From: Paramecium pentaurelia
Lineage: Eukaryota; Ciliophora; Oligohymenophorea; Peniculida; Parameciidae
Length of the DNA stretch: 64,000 nt
Assembly (NCBI GenBank): GCA_905183005.1
Contig: CAJJDO010000027.1
Coordinates: 262,555 to 326,554 of the forward strand
Direction: 5' to 3'
Positions within the stretch are counted from its first letter, which is position 1. Every line of letters starts with the position of its first letter. The position numbers and the translations under genes were made by a program. The notes under the pieces are model-generated. The model searched no databases. It saw only the letters and a program-made list of their open reading frames with translations, and had not been told where the DNA came from. Below are positions 25,912-39,275 of the stretch, one piece after another.

Positions 25912-26726
25912 ATTTATTATAATATCACTGTAGAGCTAATTTAAATTTTTTATTTGATAATTTAATTCAATAATCTTAATTCTCTATAAGCTAATAAAAA
26001 AATATATAAATATTAATATTATACTTAAAATCTATATTTATAATTGCATTTCATTTTTAATTTTGTTTGATAGTATAAAAATGAATTCAAATATATTCTA
26101 TTACATTCTGTTTGAATAATATGTGTAATTGAATAAACAAAAATATAAAATGGATTCATTTTAGAGCAAAATTACAAATATAATGATTAATAACAATATG
26201 ATATCAAATTATTGATATTAGATATATATTATCTTAATAAAAGAATTCAATTCACTATAGAATTAGTGGAATTAATTCAAGAATTAAATAATTCCATATT
26301 ACCTAGACCATATTGATAACTTATTGTCATAATGGAATGTGTGGTTGTTATGTTAAAAGATGGCTCTTTTAGTTTAATACAGGATAGATAAGTTGTTTGA
26401 TTAAAGTAGCTATAGAGTGTGGATTTACTTAAATGATGTTTAATATAAAAAGGAGAGGATTAATAGAAATATATTGTTTAAAGAATTTGTGAAGATAAAG
26501 AATAATAGATGAGATTAGGAATAGATTGATAAATAGAAATATTTTGATAAGACAAACATTTATGATTGAATACTTTATTAGATATTAGAATTGAAAAAAA
26601 GTGAAGAGTAAGAATTGAAGATATACTACAAGATGTAATATTAAGAGAATTTAGTTGAGAATATAATAATGAGATCAGGATTGTGAGATGATTTATAAAA
26701 CTAATTGAATGCAGATTTTAATCAAT
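25912..26726 (+). pseudogene. Probable gene relic upstream of GPI transferase gene
   Basis: 815 bp with no usable gene. From about 26260 to 26720 one plus-strand frame (for example IMECVVVMLKDGSF at about 26330 and EDKEQQMRLGID at about 26510) looks coding but is cut about ten times by TGA. Neighbouring frames also carry coding-like pieces. This fits a decayed gene. I cannot identify the parent family. The first 300 bp are plain AT-rich DNA. Confidence 0.35.
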
Positions 26727-28922
26727 ATGTATTCGTAATTTATTTTAAGTGTGATAGGATGCTTCTTAATTATCTTCTCAACGTTTTGGTTCAGGACTCC
26801 AATTAGAGATATCAATGAAATTATTGCATTTAGAAAACCTATTTATGATTAAGTAGTATTGCTATTTTTGGATGCCACAGGTTATCGATATATAATGAAT
26901 GAAAGTAAGGATCATTAGATATTCTAAACTATCACTTTATTGAGGGGATTAAGGGAGACTTATCCACTTCATACATTCCTTCAAAAAACTAAGGCTGTCC
27001 CACCTTCTACAGACTTTACTATATTAAGTATAATTAATGGAATCAAACAGATGTAAAACAATTTGGATGTGATATTCAAGTCTTATCCAGCACCTTATGA
27101 AGATTCTCTACTCAGAAAACAATTTAAAACAGCTCTTTATTCAAGTAAAAAATAAGACTGGCTAAGAATGACTTCAGGAGAATTCACTTATATTGAAAAC
27201 CCTTAATTTTTTAATTTAGATAACATTTAATTAGCAGATCTTTCATCATATTAATTCTTTAAATAATCATTCTAATAAGCTAAACCAGACTACCAATTAT
27301 ATATAGTTCATATGATGGGATTTGATGCATTAGGACATGCCTTATAATATTAAGATTATGATTAAGGAATATAATTATTAAGAATGTATAATTCTATTTT
27401 AGAAGGAGTGGTTAATAGTTTAAAAGAAAATCAACTTTTAATTGTGATAGGTGATCATGATCAAAGTAAAAGAGGAAAACATTATTAATGTTCTTAAGAA
27501 TCATTTGAATGTGAAGGTTTTATATTTGCATTCTCATTCAATGAACTTACAACAGATGATTAAATCTATGAATATTATGAACCTACTGATTTATCAGCAA
27601 CTATCAGTTCATTATTAGGATATTAACCAACAAGCTAAAATCTAGGAAAAATAATACCTTAATTCTATCCTAAAAATTTAAATAGTTCAGAAATCTAAAA
27701 TGATTAAGAGATGATCAAATAATAAGTGCTTAAATATTTATAAACATAAGGATTTAAAATATAATCCACATTTATTGAAGAACTAAAATAAGTACCTGCA
27801 GATCAAGTTGTAAGTCATATTTAAAGAAACTTATAAATTGGTGTACCAAGAAAAGAATCCTTTATAATTGGAATAATGTTATTATTATTTAGTATCTACT
27901 CAATGAGAAGTCTTTGGGGATTTTAAGAAATCTTAATCATTGTATCAACTGGATTCTTTAATCCTTAAATTATGATTATAGGATTATTGATATTAGTAAT
28001 CATTAAGAAAGAATATAATTTAAAATGGATTCTCAAAATATTAGCTTTCTTGTTGTTCATTTAACTTAATTATATGGGTTATATTCCTGAGATTCTATTA
28101 TCAATTGAAATACAATTCCTACTCATTTTAGTAATTAAATATCATACATATATACGTTCAGGATAAACTTTTACTAAATGGAAAATATCATTATTATTTG
28201 CATTAGTAACTATGTCATCATTTACAGTTTATGTGTTTTTCCTATTGGGTTAAAGTGAATTTGAATTAAAGAGGTCTTTCTTAATTAGTATGATAATTGT
28301 TATAATATTTCTTTGTGTTATAGATCCAAGGTATTTTAATTAAGGAAAAGTTAAGGCTTTATATGTGACAATACTTTTTATTTTGTCTGATGTTACAATA
28401 ATATTCTAATTAAATTACTCTAAGAATTTTATATAATTTATTCTATAATTTATGCTATTGCAATTTATTGATGTAGGATAGAATGTACTCATTTCTAAAA
28501 TTATATATAATGCAATAAATCCCATTAAAATAGATCATTAAGTTTTTAAAGGTCATTAATAAGTTAATATGAATTCTATGATCATACTCACTTAAGAATT
28601 TGATATTGGACCATCCTTATTTTCTGTTTTTATTGGTAGTTTTGGATGCTAAATAATAGGAATTGCTACATTATTTTTTAATAAACTTAATTAAAATAGA
28701 CATAAAATAATAAGTGCATTGATTATTTCATCCATCTCTAATCTACTTTTAGATTCATGGCGGATACTGAATTATAAATAATCTATTCTCAACACTAATC
28801 AAATGATTGAAGAATAGATTGCATTATTAAACAGTTTGCCATTAAAATTAGTAGAATTGATCATATATAACTTAACTTTAATTATTTTGGCTAGATAAAC
28901 CAAGAAATAGAGATAGATGTGA
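26727..28922 (+). CDS. GPI ethanolamine-phosphate transferase (PIG-O/PIG-G type)
   Basis: Intronless frame of 731 residues, ATG 26727 to TGA 28920-28922. It starts with a membrane anchor (MYSQFILSVIGCFLIIFSTF). The lumenal phosphodiesterase domain follows: VVLLFLDATGYRYIM (first metal-site segment), PPSTDFTILSIINGI (compare the PP-T-T segment of the family), HMMGFDALGHALQY (compare H-x-x-G-x-D-x-x-G-H) and VIGDHDQSKRGKHY (compare the G-D-H-G-M metal site). The C-terminal half is a chain of hydrophobic helices and ends ARQTKKQRQM. Family members add ethanolamine phosphate to mannoses of the GPI anchor in the ER. At 731 residues it is shorter than typical PIG-O or PIG-G (from general knowledge), with a reduced membrane part. 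Which mannose it acts on cannot be told. Confidence 0.82.
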
Positions 28923-28952
28923 CATATATAAAATTCCTTATAAATTAATTAA

Positions 28953-29824
28953 TCAAAAGTATAATTTCTTATAAATTAATTAATTTTAAAATTGCTGCTG
29001 CATCAATTAGAATTGCATATCAAATTAAATTGGTTATATAAATCCTCTCTTTGAATATACACTATATCCTTTGAATTAACAAACAGGTTATTATTGAAAT
29101 GGTTAATACTAAAAATATAAATTTTATTATTCTTACATAATAAAATTATTATTAGCCTTATCTCATTTCTATTGGAGTTTAAGGAGTACTAATCTCAGTG
29201 CTTTTCTCATATACTGTATTAATTGTAATGCCATCTTTTTAAAATTAATGCAATGCTTCTGAAACTTAATTTAATAGACCTGTTCTTTCAGCAAAGCAGA
29301 TTCTCTTTAATTTTGGCATTTCTTTTAGAGTATCAACCACTAAAAAAATAATATTAATATTTTTTTACATTTAATATTTTCTCTTTGTACTTTAACTTCT
29401 ATATCTACATTTTTAGAAATTTTATATTATGTATTTGTATTGAACTTTGTAGTAGGTTTAAGAAAGAAATTTTTATTTATTTCTATAATAGATTTAATAG
29501 CATTTTACCTATTTTCAATTGTTAATATTTTTCAGCTGAATAAGAACTTTAACTTTTGTCATCAGAATCCTTTTATGAACATACAGAAAGTGGATTATAA
29601 CCATGTGATGCCACCTTGTTTAATTCAGGAGATGTATTACAAGAGGAGTCACTTTTTTTAAGTTCAGGGATTTGCTAAACAAATTCATAAAGATCAGAAG
29701 GAGTTTTTGATTACAATTATTCTTTAAATTCAGAAACTATAGAGAGTAATTAATCTGGTAAAAGTGGATTGAGTTTGTTAATGAATTGAAGGAAGGCAAT
29801 TTTCAATGTATCTATAGTATCCAT
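28953..29824 (-). CDS. Q-rich protein of unknown function, three introns
   Basis: Start ATG 29824-29822 (MDTIDTLKIAFLQFINKL), stop 28955-28953. Three mini-introns (26 nt in GGTAAAATGC, 29 nt in ATGTAAAAAA, 28 nt in TATGTAAGAA) give an exact 262-residue frame. The N-terminal 60 residues look like a small helical domain (LLPDQLLSIVSEFKEQL then SDLYEFVQQIPEL). The middle contains FAERTGLLNQVSEALHQF. The end is Gln/Phe/Tyr-rich. I do not recognise it. Its stop is 30 bp from the stop of the convergent GPI transferase gene, and its start is 79 bp from the divergent membrane-protein gene. Confidence 0.75.
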
Positions 29825-29903
29825 TTGATAAAAATTAGAATAAATAAATTTGTATAGAATAGTTAAATATATCATAAAAGAATGTATAATAAATATTATT
29901 AAA
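29825..29903. promoter_or_regulatory. 79-bp bidirectional promoter region
   Basis: The whole space between two divergent start codons (minus 29824, plus 29904) is 79 bp and AT-rich, so both promoters and 5' untranslated regions must fit here or overlap. Confidence 0.55.
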
Positions 29904-30971
29904 ATGGAATTAGAAGAGTCATGTTCTAGTTTCAAAGACTTAGATGATGATGGAAGTGACATTTTTAAGTCTCTTATAGATGATGATTCAGATTATTTGA
30001 GTAGAAATTAATGTACAATCCAAATTAACAATTAATTACAAAGAAGTGTAGTTTAAGATAGTTCTTCTTTGGTTAGAGGAAGTGAGTAATCAGTAGAATC
30101 TGATCAATCATTTATTATAGAATAACCCATATTAATAAAGAAAGAATAAAGTAGACAATTCCACAATCGTTTGGAATTAATTCTATAGCGAACTAGACCT
30201 AAAAGGAAATAGGAAAAATAAAGATTTAGTTTGGATACATCAGCTATTCTTATTAAGTTGTTAAATTCTAAAAGACTATATAGATTGGTATTTAATTTCT
30301 ATATATTTTTGAACATAATATTTAGAATAATGTGTTTAGTAATCACATTTTTATAAAGTATAGTATATAGTTTGGATAACAGATGGTCTTGTTGGGGATC
30401 ATTGGGTGGTTTTTGTTTAACAAGAATTTTATTTGGTTTATCAATTTATAAGTTATTAAATATTGGAGAATTTACAAAAGATAAATCTATAAAGATTGTT
30501 TATGAAACTTATTTAAAATGGTTTGAAGATACTTAAATAAAGATTAGATAATTGGAAAGAGAAACTAATTCTCTTATTAGAAGGAATTAATCTGATGAAG
30601 ATTAATTTTTTAAGTAAACAAAAGAAATCTATAGATTATAAAAATAGTTATTATTTTTAAAGACTTATTAAATATTTATACCACCTGAATTGTCATTTTT
30701 ATATTTTAGAAAATAAAGTAATGGATTTTTTTAAGTGTAAAACTTTATTATGAAAAGTATTGAATTATTTTTCTTTATGCCAGCATTTCTCTATTTCATT
30801 ACTGTATTTAATGTAAGAGATGTAGAAAGAATTGTTATTTTGGATTTCACAGAACATTAAATATAACATATTTTTATTATTCTTGTCATATTAGATAATA
30901 TTATTTTCATATTTATATCTCTAGCTTTACTATACTTAGGAAATAATAAAAAAAAAGTTAAACCTATTTGA
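29904..30971 (+). CDS. Multi-pass membrane protein of unknown function
   Basis: Intronless frame of 355 residues, ATG 29904 to TGA 30969-30971. The first 110 residues are acidic, Ser-rich and then basic (LEESCSSFKDLDDDGSDIF, later RTRPKRKQEKQRF), probably cytoplasmic. Hydrophobic helices lie near residues 124-146, 167-185, 287-302 and 322-346, with a charged helical stretch (IKIRQLERETNSLIRR) between the second and third. The tail KKKVKPI is lysine-rich. No family is recognised. Confidence 0.75.
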
Positions 30972-31077
30972 AATTATTACTTATTTTATATATTAGTCTA
31001 TTAATATTTATTCAAATATTATTAATAATATCTTTAATAATCATTTTAATAGAAAAGTTTATTAATTATCAAACTTC

Positions 31078-32385
31078 TCATTCATTTTTCAATTCATATA
31101 ATGTAATATTTATATCTATAGCGCTTGATTGTTATTATTTACTTTTTATATCTATGTGAATCGGACCAAATTTGATTAATTCATTTTAATGATTATATAC
31201 AATTTCCTTAAGTTTCACTTCTTTTTCTTTGTTTTCTGATAATCCTACCCATTATCTTAATGGACCAAGGGTTTAAGTGTATTTTTTAATTTCAACAGGA
31301 AAAGTTTATTCCAAATATTTGATTAATTCTTCAAAAGTTACCTCCTCATCTGTCAATATTTTAGTCTATCTCAGAACTTTTTGTTCATCCACTTAAAAAG
31401 ATTAAATTGATGTTTGCATTTCTATTTTTACCATTTCAAAACAGTTCCGTTATTTTTCTTACAATTTTTATTATTCCTTTTATAGATTTTATTTAAAATT
31501 CTCAAATTCTGATTATAACTTTTATATATGTTCCTAGCTAATTTATTTCTATTAGTTGTATAAAGTTTATTTAGATTTAATCAATTAAGATAATTATTAT
31601 TGATTAAAAGGTTACTTAAATAATTATTAAATCTATGTAATATCTCTCTCTAAAAATTCTAATTCTTTAAAAATAATATTTCGCGAATCGTTTAACATTT
31701 TCATAAAGAGCAATTGTAAATTTTTTAATTTTGTATCGAATAACTCTTTTAGTAATTATATTTCAGACTATATATTGAAATCATTTTACTACATTTCAAT
31801 CTATTGTTTTTCAGAAATTTAATTTGGATTCTTATTCTCATGATTTTTAGAAGTTGATTTGACTTCAATATATGGCTGTTTAAATAATTGAAATATGGTT
31901 ATTGTTTCATCATTTTGTAGTATTGAATCTTTATAAATTTCAATATATTTTAATTCAGGTCTTTTTTTTTATTTTAAATAATCATTAAGTTATGTTTTAA
32001 TATCCTTTATTGTGTCACTTTCCAACAAACTAAATGTTATATTTTCTTGAACACCCTCAATATCTAATTAAACCATCAACTCTAATCTTTTTTCGAATAT
32101 GAATAATGTATCAGATTTAGTATAGTCAAAGGTATCATCAAGTCTTAAAATCTATTTTTTCTATAAAGAAAAGCATCCATAATTGTTAATTGGTTTATAT
32201 AAGCTAAATAGATTTATTACTTCTATCATTATTTCTTGTAATGTTGAATCTTTTTCAGCTAAAACATCAATCACTTATAATTGAAAATGAATTTTCAGTG
32301 TAATTCTTTTATCTTCTATTATTTGCTACTTATTATTGTCTTTCTTTTCTAGTTATTTTATCTCTTAATTAATTATATAATTCAT
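31078..32385 (-). CDS. Ubiquitin-like-fold / coiled-coil protein
   Basis: Intronless frame of 435 residues, ATG 32385-32383 (MNYIINQEIKQLEKK) to TGA 31080-31078. Segments such as ITLKIHFQLQVIDVLAEKDS and ITFSLLESDTIKDIKTQL, the second followed by YIEIYKDSILQNDETI, have the strand-turn-strand-helix pattern of ubiquitin-like domains, probably in tandem. A Gln/Lys-rich coiled coil follows (around 31750-31450), then a further small domain (LTDEEVTFEELIKYL). It lacks a visible C-terminal Gly-Gly, so it is more likely an adaptor than a modifier. It is divergent from the next gene, with 101 bp between starts. Confidence 0.65.
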
Positions 32386-32486
32386 TAGTTTATATTTATT
32401 ATGATAATAGAAAATCAAATAATCATATATAAAATTGATAATATTAATTGAATAGTATATTAATTTTAATAACATTATAATATTAA

Positions 32487-33974
32487 ATGTTTTTTATATA
32501 ATTCCTTTTACTAAATGGAATAGTTACAGAATAAATTGAATAACAAGAAGTTAAGAGATTTTCAATAATTCATGGAAGAATATCAACAATTTAAGTTCCA
32601 ATTTAAAATGTATTCAATGTTGAAATACATCATTTAAATAAAACTTTAAATAATACAAAAGAAGGTGAAGAACCATCAGTATTATTTGCTGATTTCTGTT
32701 AAGCAAAGAATCCATAAATTTATTTAGAACATATTCAATCAATTAATGTATGTGCAGATTAATGTGAAATAATTATTCAAAATAATAAAGTAAATATAAT
32801 GTTAAAAAATAGATTTATAGTTTATTACCTGGTTATTTAAAAGTGTTAGAGATGAATGATGAATAAGGATTTACATTCTTTAGTGAAACACTATTCTAAA
32901 TATCATAAAATCTATCAGAGATATTGATTACAACTAATATATAATAAGATAATAAATTAATAATTCTGGATGGAGTAAACTTATTCATTATAAATATTGA
33001 CCAAAATGATGAAATTAATAAACCTATTAAATTATAAACATAAATTGAGATAGTTACATAAATAATTTATTATGATAATTTAATATATGTATTTGGTAAT
33101 AACACTTTAGAAATATTTATAATTCAAGATAAGCAAGTGGATTTGATATAATCAATAAATATAGCTAAATTTGAAAATTAGAATACGAATATTATGGGAG
33201 TAAAATTAAAAAGTGCAAATCATTTTATATGGATTACAGAATCAAGTTTGGGTTCTATTTAATTAGATGCATAATTTTAGCCAATTAAATATAACTCTTT
33301 TTTACGTTTTGAAGGTAAAATAATAGATGTAGAAATCTATGAAGATTTAACTTATGTTATTTAAAAATTAAATAATAAACTTAATTTATAATATGTATTA
33401 GAATATGAAGGAGATATTTTAAAATAGAATCTAACTCTTACTACTAAAGTACATTAGATATTTTCAACATAAAATGTATAATATATTTTATATTTAGTAC
33501 ATTATTATATTATAAGAGAATTTAATTCAATTGGCATTTGCTAAAATAGAGACATAATAATTGTTTAGTAAGAATATCTTAGAAAATACTAATAAGATTT
33601 TAAGATATGATTAAGGATAATTAATAGTTTAATAATAAAATGAAATAGTTCAATATGAAATTAAATAATAATCAGCTTAATTGGTATGTGAACCAAATTA
33701 AAATTATTCGACCGGAACATATATGATGGAATTAAGGACTGGATATTTTGTTAATGAGACTAAAGCATATCATAATTAATTAGTAGAAATTAATGTTTAT
33801 TTTGAAATATTTGAAAATGGTAATGTTGGACTATATGTGGGTTTAACAATTGGATTAGCAATGACTTTTATGACAATGATTATATTTTGTGTATTCTTTT
33901 ACAAACTAAAAGCAAAATATCAATCAGTAAGAGAATAATATCATAAAAATTCAACTGAATTTACTATTGAATGA
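32487..33974 (+). CDS. Signal-peptide type I membrane protein of unknown function
   Basis: Start ATG 32487 (MFFIQFLLLNGIVTEQ, signal peptide), stop TGA 33972-33974. Two mini-introns (23 nt beginning GTAAATATAATG near 32790; 22 nt beginning GTATAATATATT near 33475) give an exact 480-residue frame. The lumenal or outside part of about 400 residues is mainly beta-like and low in cysteine. A single membrane helix (VGLYVGLTIGLAMTFMTMII) lies close to the C-terminus, followed by a short tail (KLKAKYQSVREQYHKNSTEF). No family is recognised. It could be a trafficking or adhesion receptor, but that is a guess from topology. Confidence 0.72.
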
Positions 33975-34103
33975 ATTTGTATGTTTTATATGTATATATA
34001 TTTAACAATTTTTAATTATTCTTAATTAAAATTGTTAAAAAATTAATTTGAAGATTAAAACAAAAATAAAAATAAATTAATCCATATAATGATATATTAT
34101 TAA

Positions 34104-37100
34104 TCATTGTACCATAGTCATTATATTATCTTATAAGAATCTGTATTTAAGTTTCTCATTCTTTTAAATAATAGACATAGGTATCATATTCAACATACCT
34201 TTTGTCTGCCAAATCTATATACTTAATTTTGTCAAATATGGCATCCATATAATAAAAAATAAGATGATCCATGCAATTATCAATACAATAAATTTTACAA
34301 CTTCAATGCTTTGAGAATAATTAATATAATCATGTGAATCTGTAATATAAACTTCATTTAAAGTATTAAAAGCAGGTCTAATGTATTTTACAATATCATT
34401 TATAATTTAAAATGTATTTCCATTTATTATTGTTTATTTAGTATTGTTACCTGATATCTTTAATGAATCATTTGAATATAGTGCTAAATTTATTACTGAA
34501 GTTCTCAATCCTTTTTCTAATATTCCATTTTGAACTTAACGACATCCTGATTCAGTTACAGTGATATCCATAGGAGACATTAAAGTAATATTAGAACACA
34601 TATCATTAAAATTGAACCAATCATAATATTATTTATATGAATCAAAGCCAGTTAATGGAAACTATATAATTATATAATTATTACAGATTTATAAGATTCA
34701 AATACATCTCTCTCTGCATCATAAATTAAAGTATGATATGTTTATTACATCCAAACATTATCAATATTAATTGATTTTTATTATATTATATCTTCTACTC
34801 CATAAACTACTCTATACATCATTATATAATATCTTTAATGAGATAATTTCAAATGTTCAAATAAGAAATTTACATTATTTAAATAGATCACTTCAAGTAC
34901 TAATTAGGTTACAAAAAAACCAGTAAATAATAAAAAGAACAACATAAATTTGATAAGAGCTGAAGAATCATTCTTTTCATTAGATCTCTCTAATTTTTCT
35001 ATACGTGTTCTTTCATCTTCAGTTAATTCTATTTCTTAAATATTATATTTGTGTTTCTTTTTCTTTTTATGTCTCAAATATCTTTTCTATTTATTTTCCT
35101 CTTCTTATTTCTTTCTTTTATCTTCTTCCTACTTCTCCAATCTTAATCTTTCCTTCTCTTCATCCTCTATTCTCTATAATTCCTTTTATTTTTCTATCTA
35201 TTCCTTTTATTTCTCATCTATATGTTCTTCATTATTCATCTCTATATAATGTTTATCTTATTATTGCTACTATTTTTTATTATCCTCCTAATTTTTATTA
35301 TTAATTCTATTCTCAAGTTCCTTTTTCTCATTAAAATCTTCAATATAATCTTTTAAGAACTTTTCACATTTATCTGATAACTCCTTGATCTCTATAGGTG
35401 GTATCTAATAATATTGATAATAAATAAATTACTAATCCAAACATACTCAATACTTTATTATTTGCTCTATCCACTTTTAATAAAATTGGTATAACAATAG
35501 CATGAGTAATAATCAGAATTATAATACTAATAATCATCAAAGCTAAAAATGTACCAAACTTACTAGAAATAAGATCTTAAAAAAATGTATAAATTTAATC
35601 TAATCTTTCAACTAATCCTAATCTAATATTTCTTAATCCATTATAATTAATATAAAAGAATGATTGCTAAGCAGGAGTAATATAATCATTGATCTTAAAA
35701 TTCTTTAAATCAGTTCCAATCATAATTACTAAATGACTAAGTGCTTCTCTTATTGAATCTATTAATGCTAATTAAGTATCTTTAAATGAATTATCAATCA
35801 AAAGAGATGTAAAATTGTATTAATATTAAGTAGGTACATCTACATCAGATTTTTATAAGTCATTATTTACTTTTAAAGTATTAAATTGTAATTATTAAAC
35901 AATTTTCAATCTGGTTATTAACTAATATTATATTATAATATTTACATCTTCTCTCAAAAATTATGGTGCAAATCCATTACTATTATTATATTCACCTGTT
36001 CCTATCATTTCCAATATTCTCGAATGCAAAGTTATTGTTGACATTTGATTTGTAATTGAATAAGAGTCTGATAAAATCTAAGAAGAATATTTAAAAGAAG
36101 TATTTTATATTCCTTTTAAAACTAAATCTACAATTGAAACAGTCAATAATATTAATGTTAATGATAACATAGTAATTTAGATTGTTCTAATATTTCTAGG
36201 CACTTTCTTTTCACTCATCAAAGCTTTAAAATCTTTTAATCTACGCATATCATCATTCAAACTAGATTAAACTGAATTAACTGATGATCTATCCTCATTT
36301 AAATAATCTTCATTAATTTATTAATCAGCTTTCTTTTTAGTAGCAGAAGAAGAATATTTACTTTATTTTGATTTCAATTTTATCTCACTTTAATAATAAT
36401 TACCACTCTTTGATGCTTCTTAAAATGCTGTTGCTTCTGTAAATTTTAAAATGGCTACTTCTAAATCAGTGTATATTTATTTCTCAACTGTACAACTAAT
36501 CTTATAGACTTTGAATAATGATTCCTTTTTCACAGAAGATTTTAGATTTTCTGTTGTTCCATTCTGATTCAATAAATTATTATTATTGATTTCACCTTCA
36601 TCCATCAAAGATAATCGATCAACTGAATCTTCCATTATAAATTATTTTTATAATTTAGTTGTATCCAATTAAAGTGGAAATGCTGTTTAAATATTTTCTT
36701 ATGAAATTTTTAATTTCTCTACTAAATGATTAAAATCAAGAATCAAAATTTCCATATTAAAATCATTTGAATGAGCATTGTTACCATATGCAAAATTGAC
36801 AGGTATACCAAATGAATCTTAACAATTCTAACTCAAACCATATATCAAAAAAGTAGTTGGATTAAATAAGATATAATAATGGGAATCATAATTTTCTAAA
36901 ATTTTAAAGAAATTAACCATTCTTAACCCTTTTTTCAATTATGGTAAAATCTTGAACATTAATAAACAAGGAACAATTGATCCATTTTTATGTTAACAAT
37001 ATACTGTTCTTTCCCTTCCTACTATTTTACTTTCATTTGTTTCCAAATATTTAGACATAAATTTATCATGATTATCAGCATAACATTTAGGCATCAGACG

Positions 37101-39275
37101 AGTAATAAATTAATTGATTAATTCATATTTATGATATCCTAATTTTTCAATTTCTTTATTACAACTCTATATCAATCCCAAAGATTTAGTTTCAGCTGAA
37201 CATGTCATAATACAAGTATTACTATTTTCTCCATACTTCTCTGTTTGTGTTTCATTTGAATATGCTAATTAAGCATTCTCTATCTGAGTTGCTTTCTCTA
37301 ATATTCTTAAACCCAAATTATCTGCATTAATTACTTCATTTTAAAATTAACCAAAGATTCTTAAAGTATTAATATGATTAGGATTAATCTCCATTAATTT
37401 ATCATATAATTCCTTTACATCTTCAACTGATTAAGTGATTTGACTGCCTAAAGTAAATAACTTTTATATATCTGGATTATTCTCTTATAATTCACACCAA
37501 AATTCATAATGTCTTTTAACAGATTCTTCTAAAAGATTTTAGAATTATCCATAATATTTTTGAAATTTAACAACCTGAAGAACATCAATAATAATTTCAG
37601 CCTTCTAATCTTCTTCTTACATTATCTCTTCAAGTGTATGCAAATCTCTATAAGATTGAAATTCTTCTTTTAATGTAGTTTCTAATGATTTTATATGTTA
37701 TAGAGAATAATAACATTTGAATTTATTGTTTAATTTTTTATTCTAAATATATGATTATAATAAATGTAATTTACAACTTTTTGGAAATTTTGCAATTGAT
37801 AAATCAATCATTTAAATAATAAATTTGTACCATATTAAATCATCTAATTCCTTTGATTTTGATTCACTTAAATACTAACATTAACAATTTGTATTTTAAC
37901 ATGTCTCCATATGTTATACTAATATTCCTTCTAATAATAAATAGTTTTATAGATTATCTCTGCGATCAATGATGTATATAAGTTAATTAAATAGTTATTC
38001 ATGTTAATTTGGATCACTTAATTTCTTTATTCCTTTTACTTAAAAATAATGATTCTTCTTATGACCTACTTAAATTGCACAATAATAAATAAAAGGAATT
38101 GCTGCCAATATAAAGTAAAATCCAACTGTATCAGGTGCACCATCATCCAAAAATTTATGGAGCGTATAACAAAAGGCCAAACTAAACTATATAACATCAC
38201 AAGCTATTAAGTAATTGTATATATCAAGTTGAAAATGTTAAGGTTCATAAATTCTAAACATAAGCAAAATAAAATATAGAAATAGGATAAAGATTATATA
38301 AGTGTAAGGATTTTCAGCCTTATAATCAATTATAATGAATAACAGAATTGCACATTTAAATAAGATTTTCACATAATCATATCTATTTTAAGGTTATGCA
38401 AAAGGAACATCAGAAAATGGTCTATTATGTAATATATAATCTCTTACTTTAAATCTATGTAAAAAGTTGAAAAGTAATACTGAATTAAAAAGTATAATAA
38501 TAATCCAATTGCTGCCATTACTGTATGAAGTATATAAACACCTGAATAACATTCCACACCATAACTATACTATGAATCTGGATAACAAATAAGAAACACA
38601 AAGAAAATGTTGATAAAACAAACATGCAAAAATGAATTAAGAATTAATGCATAAAAACTTATTGCTTTGAATGAATATGACGTGATTGTCGTTATTTTTT
38701 TCTATTTTTATAAATACTATCAATACTTTCTGTTTTACAAAGTTTACACCTAACCCTATAAGAAACAGCAATGTAATTTATAATCCAAAAGCTGTATAGA
38801 GTAAAATTATTGATTGATTTTAATCCATTGCATCTAATATGTATGTTAATTAAGAATATTGGATTACTTGTCTGAAATATTCAACAAACACAATATCTAA
38901 TTCAAACTATAAGATTGGATGCATAACAAAATATATCTACTCATATTTAATGCTATATACATTTTGCATCAATTCAACAAAGACAAATAATTTATAGACT
39001 AGTCCAGAACAGATGAATTAAGACATTGTCTCTTTCATTATTGCATAACAATAAGTCTTAATGGTTATTTCGATTTATTCTAAGAAATTCATCAATCAAA
39101 TAATTATTATTCAAATACTTTTCTTAAATAAAGTCAATGAATTCTTTTGACTTTAATTAATCAGAATTGGTTCAATTTCTTTATCCTCCTTATGTCCAAT
39201 ATTATCATTAATACATTTAAATACTAACTAACTAAACACAAACTAATTATTTTTTTAAGTAATATTTTTAATCAT
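34104..39275 (-). CDS. Large TmcB-like membrane protein with PAS-type region
   Basis: Start ATG 39275-39273 (MIKNITQKNNQFVFS), stop TGA 34106-34104. Introns at 39080-39118 (39 nt), 35405-35432 (28 nt) and 34662-34684 (23 nt) give an exact frame of 1,693 residues. The N-terminal 500 residues are multi-pass. Next come a helical region with LHTLEEIMQEED, a PAS-like region (KEIEKLGYHKYELINQFITR, then YCQHKNGSIVPCLLMF), a Ser/Lys-rich linker, and a second membrane part (RTIQITMLSLTLILLTVSIV). A long Q/E/K coiled coil lies at about 35300-35000, with more helices after it. The layout matches the ciliate family annotated as tiny macrocysts protein B / PAS transmembrane proteins, which is large in Paramecium. 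A sensory or channel role is inferred. An upstream ATG near 39400 is not needed for the frame. Confidence 0.65.

Noticed and set aside
35005..35304. Plus-strand hydrophobic frame rich in Phe, Leu and Ser
   Set aside because: It is the complement of the Q/E/K coiled coil of the TmcB-like gene; such coding gives a hydrophobic reading on the other strand.
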